A stretch of 64,000 bases of DNA, from the NCBI GenBank assembly GCA_027563935.2, contig CM050454.1, positions 7,964,001-8,028,000 of the forward strand, given 5' to 3'. This DNA comes from Costus lasius (taxonomy: Eukaryota > Streptophyta > Magnoliopsida > Zingiberales > Costaceae). Within the stretch, counting starts at the first letter, position 1. The number at the start of each line of letters is the position of its first letter. Position numbers and translations under genes: made by a program. This document shows positions 1 through 11,324 of the stretch, piece after piece. The notes beneath the pieces are model-generated. The model worked only from the letters and a program-made list of their open reading frames with translations. It was not told the origin of the DNA and searched no databases.

Positions 1-44
1 TGTAATTACAGAATCAGAGATATACAATTTGCTCATTCAATTTC
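1..44 (+). repeat. 3' end of copia-1 5' LTR (cut by window edge)
   Basis: These bases repeat almost exactly at 4695-4738, the end of the 3' LTR of the same element, with one difference. A primer-binding site follows at 51. The rest of the LTR lies upstream of the window. Confidence 0.85.
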
Positions 45-50
45 ATTAAA

Positions 51-62
51 TGGTATCAAAGC
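51..62 (+). other. Primer-binding site of copia-1
   Basis: TGGTATCAAAGC matches the initiator-Met tRNA primer-binding consensus TGGTATCAGAGC with one change. It lies just downstream of the LTR end and before gag, as expected of an LTR retrotransposon. Confidence 0.8.
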
Positions 63-103
63 AAGGGCTTCGACCAGCGCAAAGCTATTAACCAGCAGCT
101 TCC

Positions 104-3100
104 ATGGCCGGAAGAGGAGATGGTTCCAACCCCACCAACAACTTCAGCGATCAAAATGATCCATTTTTTTTGCATTACTCAAATCAACTACGTCTTGTGC
201 TTGTCACACAACTACTAAATGGAGAAAACTGCAACACCTGGAGCCATGCCATGCTCATGGCTCTCAGCATAAAAAATAAAGAGGGTTTTGTCACCGGAAG
301 TACAAAGAAGCCATTGGAAAACACTACAACAGAATTCCAACAATGGAAGCGATGCAACAATTTGGTAAACGCATGGCTTCTCAACTCTATTGCCCAAGAT
401 ATTGCAACAAGTATAATATATTAAGATGATGCCCATGATATTTGGATTGATCTAAAAGACCGTGTTGGCCAGACAAATAGCGTCCACCTCTTTCACATAG
501 AAGAAGCTATACATGATTGTAAACAAGGGAGCATGACTGTAAGTGCCTACTACGCCAAGCTCAAGGGTCTTTGGGATGAACGAGATTCACTATATAATAT
601 AACTAGTTGTACCTGTGAAGGGATGAAAGATATCTTTCAATTTCAACAAACCCAGAAAACCATGAAATTCCTTATGGGACTCAATGACATATATACAGGA
701 ATTAGAGGACAAATACTCCTCATGGAACCACTTCCCATGGTAAACAAAGCTTATTCCCTAATACTCCAGGATGAGAAGCAGCGGGGTACATCAAACACCA
801 ATGAACCAATCAATGGTGAGACATCTGCATTTGTGGTCAGGAACAATATGAGAAAATCTGGAAAGAACTACATGTCAAAGAACTCCTATTTGAGGTGTGG
901 GAAGTGTGACAGGGTCGGCCACACTTTAGATACATGCAGAGCTCATCTCAAATGCAACTATTGTGGACTGCATGGGCACACAACAGAGATATGTAGAAAA
1001 TTACAGAAAACAAATATTGTAGGCAACAACAATCCAGATCGACGAGAACATAGAAATTTCTCAACTAAAGTCAACCATGTGGACACAAGAAAGACCTTAA
1101 GTCTCACTGCAGAACAATATGGAAATCTCATGGCACTACTTGTCAGTTGCAACACCAACACCATCAATGATACTGCACTAGATGCAAACAATTTTGCAGA
1201 TATAATTTCTTGTGCTTCAATTGCTAAAGGGAAATCAAATTGGATATTAGATACAGGTGCCACAGATCACATGGTCCACTCGGCTAGTCTATTAAACACA
1301 AAATCTGCAATCAATGGTGGATTAGTGTATCTACCTAATGGAGAGATAGCCATGGTTACACACATTGGCACTGTTAAATTTGCACAATTCACATTACATG
1401 ATGTGCTGTGTGTCCCTGCATTCAAATTGAATTTGCTCTCACTTAGTAAATTGTTGCGTAACTCTTCATATACAACATCATTCATGAGCAAGACTTGCAC
1501 ACTGTAGGACCAACGATCGATGAAGATGATTGGGATAAGAACTGAGCATGAAGGTCTATACTACCTTGATATTCACCAACAACCAAGAAGTAATGCTGCT
1601 CAAGTGTCAATGCGGCCTCTCACAAATATCTGGCATCTACGGATGGGTCATCCATCAAATAAGACACTATCTTTGCTCAGGAATTATGTTAGTGATATTG
1701 AAGTTGACAATTCTATATGCTTGATTTGCCCCCTTGCAAAACAAACTCGATTACCTTTTTCAACAAGTTCCATTCGCACAAAGAAACCATTTGAGTTAGT
1801 TCATATGGACATTTGGGGTGGATATCAGATTCCGACTGACACTAGAGAAAAATATTTTCTTACGATTATAGACAATTACACTAGGTGCACTTGGACTTAT
1901 CTCATGCGCCAAAAATCTAATACATGTGTGCACATTGTTCAGTTTGTTAATCTTGTGGAAAATCAATTTGCATTGAAAGTCAAAATCATCAGAAGTGACA
2001 ACAGAGCTAAATTTAACATGGAAAATTTTTATTCAGATAAAGGGTATAAACCGAACTCCAACATGTGTCCTGCAAGGAAAAACACCAATTGAAGTGCTCA
2101 CCGACAAATTACCATCATATGATCATCTTCGAGTGTTTGGAAGTCTATGCTTTGCATCATCACATTATCGTAATCGAACCAAATTTGATTCAAGAGCTGT
2201 CAAATGCATATTCTTGGCTACCCACATGCGCAAAAAGGATATAAGGTATTAGATTTATCTAATAATCATATGTTTATCTCACGTGATGTTATTTTTCATA
2301 AAGATATATTCCCTTTCGCATCTGCAAATGCAAAATCCATACAATCAACACCAGAGGAGAATACAAGAATTATTAAACATGTTAAAATTATCAATCATGA
2401 AGGCTTCTTTCCCAAGGAAATTGAATGCGCTACATTTGACAGAGAAGACGTTTCGGTAGAGGAATCTCAGCCAATTGATCAACTTACACAAAACACAACC
2501 TCCAACATGCCAACAACATCAGCTCGCCCTTTACGGAATACCAAAACTCCAGGGTATTTAAATGAGTATCATGTTGGAGCTATTCTTCCATCAAGGAGTG
2601 CAGCAACATCTACCTTGGCAACATTGAGGACATCACACACCAAATACCCTTTAGTTGCTACACTCTCATACGAAAGACTCACACCCAACCACTGACATTT
2701 CACAAATTCTATCACAATTATCAAGGAACCAACTACTTTTGAACAAGCAGCTTCTAATCCAAAATGGTGCGCTGCAATGAAAGAGGAACTTGATGCTCTT
2801 GAGAAAAATGGTACTTGGTCTTTACAACCTCTACCACAAGACAAAAAGATAAAAGGGTGCAAGTGGGTGTACAAAGTCAAATACAAACCAGATGGTGTAG
2901 TGGAACGCTATAATGCTAGGTTAGTAGCAAAAGGTTACAACCAAGTGGAAGGAATAGACTACCATGAAATGTTTGCTCCAGTGGCAAAACAAGTAACAAT
3001 TAGGCTTCTTCTTGCAACAGCAGCATCTAGGCATTGACATCTACATCAACAATGCCAAGTCGCTATACGGCCTCAAGCAAAGCTCATGCTAATGGTTCAC

Positions 3101-4157
3101 CAAACTTACTGATGCGCTCAAACAAGCAGACTTTAAACAATCAAAGGCTGACAATTCCATGTTCATCCGAACTCATGATAGCAAATTGACAATTCTTCTT
3201 ATTTATGTTGATGAAGTTATAGTAGCTGGAAATGACCTGAAGGAAATTGAGAATATCAAAGCTCTTCTAAGGAAACAATTTAAGCTAAAAGACCTTGGCC
3301 CCCTAAAATATTTTCTTGGCATAGAGGTAGCAAGGTCCAATAGAGGAATCACCATATCTCAAAGAAAATATGCCTTAGAGATCCTTGAAGATGTTGGCTA
3401 TCTAGCTGCAAAACCAGCTTTATCACCAATGGAGCAAAGCTTAGTTTTAAGTAGTTTTGAAGGACAGCTCATTGATGATCCATCCTCTTATAGGCGGCTT
3501 ATTGGGAGGCTAATCTATTCGACAGTTACTCGACCGGACATAACATATGCAGTCCATACATTGAGTCAATTCATGGATAAACCAAGGGAGCCACATTTGA
3601 AAGCAGCTCATCAAATCTTGTGGTACATAAAACAGAAACCAGGGCAAGGTCTCTTCTTCCCTTCAAAAAATTCAATGCAACTAAATGCCTTATGTGATGC
3701 CGATTAGGGGAGATGTCGAGACACTCGATGGTCTATTACAGGTTACTGTATCTTTCTCGGAAACTCACTAATATCTTGGAAAACAAAAAAGCAAGCGACA
3801 GTATCACGATCTAGTGTAGAAGCTGAATACCGATCGATGGCCACAGTCTGCTGCGAAATCATCTAGTTAAGGACAATCATGCAAGACCTAAAATTTGAGC
3901 AATTGCAGCCGGTTGATTTATGTTGCGACAATCAAGCAGCATTATATATAGCCACAAATCTAGTTTACCACAAATGAACAAAATACATTGAAATTTACTG
4001 TCATTTGATTCGAGAGAAAGTACAAGAAGGGATGGTTAAGCTACAACACATATCAACAACAAACCAACCGGCAGATATATTTACTAAACCTCTGAACACT
4101 GCATAGTTCCAGGTTCTAATGGGCAAGTTAGGAATCATTAACATTCACTCCAAACTT
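104..4157 (+). pseudogene. Ty1/copia gag-pol polyprotein, broken
   Basis: The order is gag, protease, integrase, RT, RNase H, which is copia order. Gag starts at the ATG at 104. Two zinc knuckles (CX2CX4HX4C) lie near 895-1000. The protease motif DTGA is near 1250. The pre-integrase motif (HLRMGHP) and the start of the integrase core follow from 1630. The RT finger region is near 2780-3030, RT palm near 3160-3300, RNase H near 3690-3850, and the typical C-terminal TKPL motif near 4085. In-frame stops occur at 421, 1505, 2693 and 3705. Frameshifts or deletions lie near 2045 (most of the integrase catalytic core lost), near 2215 and near 3035-3045 (central RT lost). The palm motif reads YVDE at 3204-3215 instead of YVDD. 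The element cannot encode a working polyprotein. A partial second copy is at 40427-41459. Confidence 0.9.
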
Positions 4158-4166
4158 GAGGGGGAG
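4158..4166 (+). other. Polypurine tract of copia-1
   Basis: GAGGGGGAG directly precedes the TGTC that starts the 3' LTR. This is the expected plus-strand primer position. Confidence 0.8.
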
Positions 4167-4738
4167 TGTCAAAGAACCCAAAATCATTGCCAGCATTAAC
4201 ACAAGATCAAAGTTACACAACAACATCTCATCAATTAGAATTTGTCGATTCTCCTACTCTCAAAGAAGAAACAAAGAAGAAACAAAAACAGATATGGAAC
4301 TTACTTTTCTTCATTTTGACATGGTTGATTTGGAAAGCAAGGAATAGGAGAATATTTGAGAATAAGGAAACAGACTGGGAATTCATGTTTCAACTATCTT
4401 TGATTACTTTGAGTGACTTGGTAAGGGCTAGAATGTCTTCTTTTACTTACTCCGGTCTAGATCTTCTACGATCGCCTCAAGTATTGTTGATGTGGCATAA
4501 TTAATTTACTTGTATTGTATCTTTGTTACTTTCAGCCATTATCCTTATGACCTCTTAATATATATATTTTGACTTATCAAAAAAAAATTAGAATTTGTCA
4601 ATTCTCCTATGTATTTCCATGTATACAAATATTTACAGAAATGTTCATGTAATACTAATTCAAATTAGTATCCTGAATTAGTCCCAGTATATATGTAATT
4701 ACAGAATCAGAGATATACAATTTGCTTATTCAATTTCA
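4167..4738 (+). repeat. copia-1 3' LTR with nested LINE tail
   Basis: It starts TGTC after the polypurine tract and ends TTCA. The last 44 bases match the start of the window. Removing the LINE insertion (4256-4585) and one copy of its target duplication leaves an LTR of about 220 bp. No duplication flanking the whole element can be tested because the 5' end lies outside the window. Confidence 0.85.
4233..4608 (+). mobile_element. 5'-truncated L1-type LINE tail with 23-bp target duplication
   Basis: The insert is 4256-4585. It is flanked by 23-bp direct repeats beginning aattagaatttg at 4233-4255 and 4586-4608, with one mismatch. The right copy directly follows an A-run. The insert encodes a tail containing WLIWKARNRRIFENK, typical of the C-terminal zf-RVT region of plant L1 LINE reverse transcriptases. 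It stops at about 4502 and is followed by a short 3' UTR and the A-run. Severe 5' truncation, a long target duplication and a poly-A tail are hallmarks of target-primed reverse transcription. Confidence 0.85.
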
Positions 4739-4857
4739 TTATAATTTCTATGCCACAGCAGCAGCGGAGAGAGAATAATCAATCTGTAGTTCTTAAAAAT
4801 GGTAATAATTTTTTCTCAGAATCTTGGTTTTGTGTGTGGGCAACCCAGTACAAATAG

Positions 4858-5415
4858 AAAAAATTTTTGGGGGAAGGGTACCTGTTGCAACTATCCCAAC
4901 AGGATACCCACATCTACCTAGCACGTATTTTAAAGCATCACGTTAAACTATATCTTAAGCATTATACGATAATATATTAGTGTTATACGATATCGATATT
5001 ATACGATAATACATTAGTGTTATACGAAAATGTATATATGTTATACGATATTTTAGCTGGGCATGCTATACCATAATACAAATATGTTATATGATATAAA
5101 AATATAAAATAAGTATGTATTATACGATAATAACGTATAACATGTTTGTATTATGGTATAACATGTCCAACTAAATATATCGTATAATATGATTGTATTA
5201 TGGTATAACATGTTCAACTAAATATATCGTATAACACATACACATTTTCGCATAATACCTATATCGTATAACACTAATGTATTATCGTGTAATACCGATA
5301 TTGTATAACACTTACGATATAGTATAACAGGCACGCTTTAAAATGTGCGTTGGGCAAATGCGTGTATCCTATTATGATCGTTGCAATAGGGCACCCTTCC
5401 TCAAAAAATTTTCCT
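4858..5415. mobile_element. MULE-type foldback/MITE element, copy 1
   Basis: The two halves are inverted repeats of one another over more than 200 bp each. The ends read aaaatttttggggg-aagggt and, in reverse complement, aaaattttttgaggaagggt. Inside are many ATACGAT/ATCGTAT units. Perfect 9-bp direct repeats TACAAATAG flank it at 4849-4857 and 5416-5424. A 9-bp duplication with long terminal inverted repeats points to the Mutator superfamily. There is no transposase. A half copy is at 41940-42181. Confidence 0.85.
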
Positions 5416-5424
5416 TACAAATAG

Positions 5425-6149
5425 GGATAAAGTTAGCCTTATTAATATGATTATGATTGGTTCTCATAATTATTTTATCAAAACGTAAAAAAAATAAATA
5501 ATGAGAGTCAATTCTGGGATTGATAACTACAAAAGTAAGAATTCACAAATTTTTGTTGGTTTGGTATCTAAAAGGTTCGTAAAGGACACTCCATGTTTGC
5601 TACTGGAATTGAAGAGAAATAATATAAAAGGCTTTTTACAAATTTATAGAATAACAAACAAAATAATTTTGAAAATAAATAAATTTCAAATTTTATAAAC
5701 ATTTATTAATATTTAGTTATTTTATAGGTAATTAAGTAATAAAGAAGTCGCTGCTTTATGAAATTTTATATTACTATAAAAAGTTTTTATTTAGAAAAGA
5801 AAGAAACTGATTAAATTAAATTAAATTAGTGGCCAAATTATACGTTTTTGACTAAATCTTTATTTAGGAAAGAAAGAATTCCTCAATCATATTAAATTTA
5901 TAAGTCTATGCTTGGTAAAGCCATGTTATTACTCATGTCCTATCATTGTTGTCATTAAAAGGAGGTGTTTGGTAGAATTACTATGTTCATATCGGGCTTT
6001 GGTATCGTATGAGTGATCGTAGTTTATGATTGATTTAAATCGATGTTATAGGTTCAGAGATACATATCATACTTTGAGCTACAATAGAATCAAACAATAT
6101 AGTAGAACCAAAAGTAAATTCCTATCTTGATGTACTCATCATATTAACA
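5425..6149. other. AT-rich intergenic sequence, no gene recognised
   Basis: Only short ORFs without recognisable similarity are present. The stretch is duplicated at 42191-42916 and shows no splice or coding signal that I can support. Confidence 0.6.
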
Positions 6150-7010
6150 ATTGAATCAGCCTAATCACTATTTGAGTAGCTAAATAATTTTGAATTTATT
6201 ATTGATTTATACAAGATATCATGTTTTTTAGTAGCTTGTATATATTTGAAAATTCTGTTAGCTACACGCATATGTATTTGGCTTGGATGAGACATGAATC
6301 TTAATAATAGACTTGTTGCATATAAAATATCTAATCTTGTAATAGTAAGATCAAATAGATTTTCAATAAGACTTATATTATGAGGCATTTGATTTTGTAG
6401 AACCATCTTCTTTACGTAGCTTTTTTTACTTTAGACTAATAAAATAGAGATAGACTTACCATTATTCATATTAAATTTCTTCCAAAAAATCTTATGTATA
6501 CTATTCCAAGAGATAAAAAATTTGTCTTTCTACTTAATTAACTTCAATTCCTATAAAATAATATAGTAAATTAAGATCACTCATTTCAAATGTCTTCATC
6601 ATATCTTCTTTAAACTCCTTTATCATTTTCTCATCATCACCTATGTAAATTAAATCATCCATATAAATAGAAATAATAAGAATATTATTACCTTAAGTTT
6701 TGATACAGAGTGTTGGTTCACTTTTGCTCCTCTTGAATCCATGACTGTTAAACTATATCATGCTCATGGTGCTTCTTTTAAGTCATATAATACCTTTTGT
6801 AATCTTAAGCCTTTATCATTATTACTTGGGTCTTTAAATCCGTGTGGCTGCTCCATATAATTTTTCTTCTAAATCTCTATTAAAAAAAGCTTATTTAACA
6901 TCTAATTGATAAATATTCGATTTCTTTTGTGTTGTAAGTGTAATAAGAAGTCATATTGTCTCGTGCTAAGCCACTGGAGCAAATGTTATTTCTGCCATGC
7001 TTGAATTACT
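6150..7010 (-). pseudogene. Ty1/copia RT-RNase H relic
   Basis: Read on the minus strand, it shows in order an APVA motif near 6975, a QLDV region near 6905, a degraded YGLKQAP-like motif (read as YDLKEAP) near 6780, the RT palm motif YMDD near 6655, and an RNase H-proximal block (TRLDILYATSLL) near 6330. Many stops and frameshifts are present. No LTR belonging to it is visible. Near-identical copies are at 42917-43777 and, in part, 58887-59215. Confidence 0.75.
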
Positions 7011-7525
7011 TGTCCCAAGATTAACTATTTGCACTTGACAATACGAGGGTATCTCAAGTAGCTCAAGGGTCATCTATCTTCTCGGAAAAGAAGAGAAAAT
7101 GCAATGAATCTGAATGTAAAAGCTAATATTAGATTCATTGTATTTTTTCTTTCTTTTCCTTATAGATTCTCTCATAAGAGAAGCATCCATTGTCTTTTGT
7201 TATTCACGGGATATGTGCAATAATCAATTTAAGCAAATCTATAAAATATAAAAAAAACCAAATAATTTTAAAAATAAACAAATTTGAAATTTTATTAATT
7301 TTTAGTTATTTTATATGTAATTAAGTGATAAAAGTCGCTGCTTTATGAAATTTCATATTACTATAAAAAGTTTTATTTAGGAAAGAAAGAAACTGATTAG
7401 ATTAAATTAAATTAAATTAGTGGCCAAATTATTCGATTGACCAAGTCTTTCGGCAGCGTGACTTGAGATTATATATACTTTGCAATATTGCTGATCATCT
7501 GCAGGCCGCCGCAACTCTTCCGAAG
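7011..7525 (+). promoter_or_regulatory. Upstream region of truncated F-box gene A1
   Basis: Mostly AT-rich sequence. The last 140 bp is shared with the upstream regions of the other F-box copies. A TATATATA box lies at 7470-7477, about 50 bp before the ATG, and a W-box-like TTGACC at 7437-7442. Promoter function is inferred from position and conservation only. Confidence 0.45.
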
Positions 7526-7954
7526 ATGTCGTCGCCGCCAAGTAATAGCGATCGCCTGAGCGACATGCCAGACGAAATCCTCCACCACATCCTCTCCTTC
7601 CTCCCCACTCCCGAATCAGTGCGCACCTCCGTCCTCTCCTCGCGGTGGCGCCACCTCTGGCACTGTGTCCCTGCCTTTCACTTCGACGTCGTGAATCTTC
7701 TTAGAACAGCCAAAATCTACAAGTCCGAATCCGGTGCTAGCGAGGCGGCAGAAAAGATCAACCAGTTCATCGCCCGCCGCGACGCCGCCTGCCCTCTGCT
7801 TCGCTTCCATCTCCACGTCGACTGGAATTTCAATGACCGGGTAGACCCGGTTAGCGATTGGATCAGCTACGCTAAATCCCACGGCGTGCGAGACATGTCG
7901 GTGCACATCTTCTGTACGAGTAATCCTCCTCCGCTGTCCAATAAAATGATTTAA
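7526..7954 (+). pseudogene. F-box gene A1, 3'-truncated
   Basis: The ATG at 7526 opens an F-box domain (SDRLSDMPDEILHHILSFLP) at residues 7-50, then an alpha-helical linker and the start of the LRR region (DMSVHIFC). Homology to the intact copy at 51448 stops at about 7939, after PPPLS. Four unrelated codons and a stop follow, giving about 142 residues instead of 426. The missing exons 2 and 3 may be the relic at 11873-12053, on the far side of the first repeat unit. A truncated F-box protein could in principle bind SKP1 without substrate recognition, but that is speculation. Confidence 0.85.
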
Positions 7955-8220
7955 AAAATAAAGTCTTTTTTGTTGTACTTATATTCTTTTACCTTCACAT
8001 ATTTAAAAAACAAATAAAATGATTTCAAAAAACATTTATTTAAAACAAACAATATATATATATAGTTATTTTACATACAAATAACTGATTTTAAAAAAGT
8101 CAAGCAAATCTATTTTTACTATAAAAAATTTTATTAAAAGAAGAAAAATTATGGAAGTGTATTTATCAATCATATAAATCTCACATTAATTAACATAATC
8201 TACGGTGTTAATTATCAGTT
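7955..8220. other. AT-rich spacer
   Basis: It contains an AT dinucleotide run and shows only a vague likeness to the AT-rich promoter flank of the F-box copies. No gene is seen. Confidence 0.5.
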
Positions 8221-8904
8221 CATTTTAATAGGTTCAACACGACCGACAGGAACGCACCCACATGCGCACTTCTTAGCCTACGTGAGGGGTTCTAACCTTC
8301 GTTCAGACCAGAAAGACGATGAGAGAAGGTACCCAATTAAATCCGAAAATCAAATTGAAAACGGAAGAGAGAAATTACCTCAACCGAAAATCAAATCCAA
8401 TCCTCGGATCCATTTTTTGTTTATGCACACGTCAATTTTCTGGATCCACACCGGAATTTAGTTAATGCCCACGTCTGATCCGGCGTCCGTGTTCATGTGA
8501 AAGGGAAGGAATTGGGCATTTTCTTATAGCGAGCGTGCCTGCTGAGTTCCCTTCCCCGACAAACACTCACTCATTCTTCCTTCCGTTTGACGAGCGTGAG
8601 TCACACCACTTGGGCTCACCGTATGGACAAGGTCGTTGACTAGAGCTTGTTGAGACCGCACGAAAGGGAAGAGGTGACGAGGATGAGGAAAGGGAAGTGG
8701 CGGAAGAACCTCTGACGATCATAGCATTCCGAACTACCCCACCGGAACGTGTTGGACAAAGGGATGCCGCTTACCCTTGCTGGAGATTCCCACACTGAGT
8801 TTGAGACGTGAGGGAGACAAGGAAGGCACTAAGAAAGGGGGCGAAGTCCTCAGTTCGTTTTGTAATTCGTTGTTAGCCGCCCAGTTCCTCTACTTCGTTC
8901 CCTG
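8221..8904. repeat. Unrecognised leader module, unit 1
   Basis: This roughly 680-bp block is repeated at 12596-13281, 33541-34137 (5' end missing), 45001-45689 and 49391-50017. It always lies immediately left of the minus-strand copia LTR, or where that LTR was deleted. It has moderate GC and no long ORF. It may be original target DNA carried along with the element, or part of another element. Its function is unknown. Confidence 0.7.
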
Positions 8905-9199
8905 TGTTGGCAGCATCACGGCGGAAGCACAGTGACGAGAGAGAGCACACACAGAGAAGAGACAGAGAGACAACGTAATCACTTATATTAAATTGCTGCT
9001 GTAAAATAAAACAAATAAAGTACACATATTTATAGGAAAAAAAATTAGCTAGTCTACGTGCTAAAAATAAAAACCACTAACCCTCAATACACGACACATA
9101 CACACAACTCCATCAACTCACGAGACCACTAAACCTTAACCCTCACATAACACACACACACGACACAATGTCGTGTTTACATATTTGCTATTTTTAACA
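8905..9199 (-). repeat. LTR of the minus-strand gag-derived copia element B1
   Basis: On the minus strand it begins TGTTAAAAATAGC and ends CCAACA, 295 bp, with TG...CA termini. It is preceded on that strand by the purine tract TTAAGGGGGCG (9200-9210), so it is the 3' LTR. Copies are at 13282-13566, 34138-34431 and 45690-45983. Confidence 0.8.
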
Positions 9200-9290
9200 C
9201 GCCCCCTTAAACACGACTCTAACACTTTAACTTGACACTATCTAACTCTAAGCATATATCACAGGAATATTAACTAATGCCTTTACACTG

Positions 9291-10619
9291 CTAGTATCTC
9301 CTTCCCACGACCTTTGCTTTATGCCTTTTCTTATTTCTTCTACTATATACCCTTTTACCTTTTGTACTAGCATGCTCTTCTATTTCTTCGTTGATGATCC
9401 TACTGAATTGATCATCTTCATTAACTTCAACAAAGTTAATAGGCTCTACATCTGCAAAGTGACATATAAAGATACTATTTCCAACATATAAGTCTTCTAT
9501 GTCTGTTATGTGGGACTGTATTAAGCTCTCTCCCATCTCCCAAGATACTCTACTTGATGCTCCTCGGTCAGTAACCTCTGCCTGCGGCACTGTATCTAGC
9601 ATAAAATCATCATCATCCTTAGTGTCTCCCTGTAGCCTCTGTCTTGAACTCTATCCAATCTCCCAAAATGTAGTTTGAGACATAATTTCATATTCGTTAA
9701 TGCTAGTCTTTTGTTTTCCCTTTTCTTGTTCTTCATCTTTGCTTTGCTCATGCTCATTATCCACATTTATCTTAACACAAACTCTTTCTCGTTCTTCATA
9801 GTCATCTAGGCATGCTTCCAAGCATGTAACTATAACTTTCTCTTGTACATCCATCTTTAGAGAGTCTTCAAATGTGGTAATATCATTGTCATTCTCATCA
9901 TCAAAATCTATAAACCTAAATTTATCTCCATACATGTCAATGTAGCAAGGATCTACTTCCAATGTGGAGCTCTTATATGCCATTAAAAGCTTACAATCTA
10001 GTTCTTCATCTTTCTTCTATTGATTCTCATTGCTTTCTTCTTGTGATAGATAAACCCTTTCATTTCGAGCACAATTACATTCCCTAGCATAGTGCCCAAA
10101 ATTATGACAATTATAACATTTAATATTTGACATGTCATAGCTTCTCTGAGTTTGATTAAGTCTATTTTGAGCTCCTCCTCTTCTTGATTGTGAAGTATCA
10201 TCATCTTTGTCTTGTATACTTCTTCCTCTTTGAGCTCTTCCTCTTCTTGATGCAAAATGAGAAGTATCATTTTGTTCTTGAACACTTCTTTTCTTTCTGG
10301 TGTCTTTTAGACTTAATCTTGATTGTAGAACCACATCCAAAGGTTCTTTTCTTCTTCTATTTAACTTCTCCTCGTGGGCTTCTAAGGAGCCTGATAAATC
10401 TTCTAAGGATATTTCTTCCAAGTCCTTTGATTCTTTTGTGGTTGTGACAATATATCAAACTTCTCAGTAAGAGATCTAAGAATCTTCTCAATTACCTTAA
10501 TTTCATGTACTTATTCACCAAGTCTTCTCATCTGATTTGCAATCGTTGCAACCCTTGAGATATAATCTAATATCTTGTCAGATTCTTCAATATAGAGAGC
10601 TTCAAACTCTCCTCTCAAG
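9291..10619 (-). pseudogene. Copia gag with internally deleted pol, B1
   Basis: Read on the minus strand, a single frame runs through the whole block, interrupted by in-frame stops near 10017 and 9651. It holds the end of a UBN2-type copia gag, an RNA-binding zinc knuckle (CYNCHNFGHYAREC, 10077-10118), and a protease-like stretch in which Y-I-D is followed directly by MYGD, so the catalytic D-T/S-G motif is missing. An acidic linker follows, then the first part of a copia RT (FADVEPINF to RHKAKVVGRRY), and then the frame ends. Integrase, the RT active site and RNase H are absent. It cannot move by itself. Confidence 0.8.
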
Positions 10620-10990
10620 ATACCTCATGCCAAAAATTATATTTAATTATCAAAGATGCGCAAATATGCAAAATAGAAATTTAGTAGATTTGAATCTTTT
10701 AAGATAGATGCGGAACAACAGATGCAGATGATCAAATTAAGGAGATTAACAGATCAGATATAATCACGCATGCACATCTCATTTAAGATGCGAATCTAAT
10801 GAAGATAAATTGATTTGGGAATAAAACAGATGATTACCAGATGCAATGAGCGAGCAAAAGAACTAAAATTAGATGAAAATCTAATTACGCTAATTAAGAT
10901 GCAAAGAGCGAGACTTAATAAGAAAATGCGAGACTTAGATCTAATTAAAACTAATTAGAATTAGGAGATACAATAACGATTAGCAAAGTT
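10620..10990. repeat. AT-rich module with AGATGC motifs, unit 1
   Basis: AGATGC-type hexamers, often extended to AGATGCGAATCT, recur irregularly. The module is repeated at 25611, 35852, 47403 and 53411. No coding signal is seen. Confidence 0.6.
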
Positions 10991-11324
10991 AGGGCCTGTT
11001 TGGCCCCGCTATTAATAGCTTTATAGATGTTTGGTAAATAACTTTTTAACTGCTGTCAAATTTTAAAATAATAAATAAATAAATTATTTAAATTATTTAA
11101 AATAATTATATATATTCTTTTTATTATTAAAATTTTATATTATTTAAAATAATAATAGTAAAAAAATTAATTAAAATCATGCAAAGAAAAGCAGAAGCAG
11201 GTAAAGCATCAAATTGTAGTTTTCCCATATCCTGCTCTTTTGCTGCTTATGTTTTTCATTACTAAAGATATTTCTGATAGCTTTCTGCTGAAAAGTAGCT
11301 TCAAAGTGGGGCTAAATAGGCCCT
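10991..11324. mobile_element. MITE (GGGCC-type TIR), unit 1
   Basis: The left end AGGGCCTGTTTGGCCCCGCT and the reverse complement of the right end AAGGGCCTATTTAGCCCCACT form imperfect terminal inverted repeats of about 20 bp. The element is about 334 bp, AT-rich and non-coding. The matching modules at 25611 and 53411 lack it, so it is a discrete insertion. The TIR resembles Tourist/PIF-Harbinger elements, but a clean target duplication is not resolved. Confidence 0.7.

Noticed and set aside
4166..4504. Separate host gene of 112 codons
   Set aside because: It is the L1 LINE C-terminal tail fused by chance to copia LTR sequence.
4935..5340. ATACGAT repeats as a satellite or CRISPR-like array
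   Set aside because: The units are mirror images in the two arms of one foldback element and there are no regular spacers. The organism is a plant.
5501..5698. 65-codon ORF, duplicated at 42269
   Set aside because: AT-rich, no domain. Conservation is explained by the recent segmental duplication.
9291..9602. Acidic gag-linked region as a new captured host domain
   Set aside because: On closer reading the start resembles a copia protease lacking its active site and the end resembles the copia RT fingers, so deletion of pol explains most of it. Only the central acidic linker stays unexplained.
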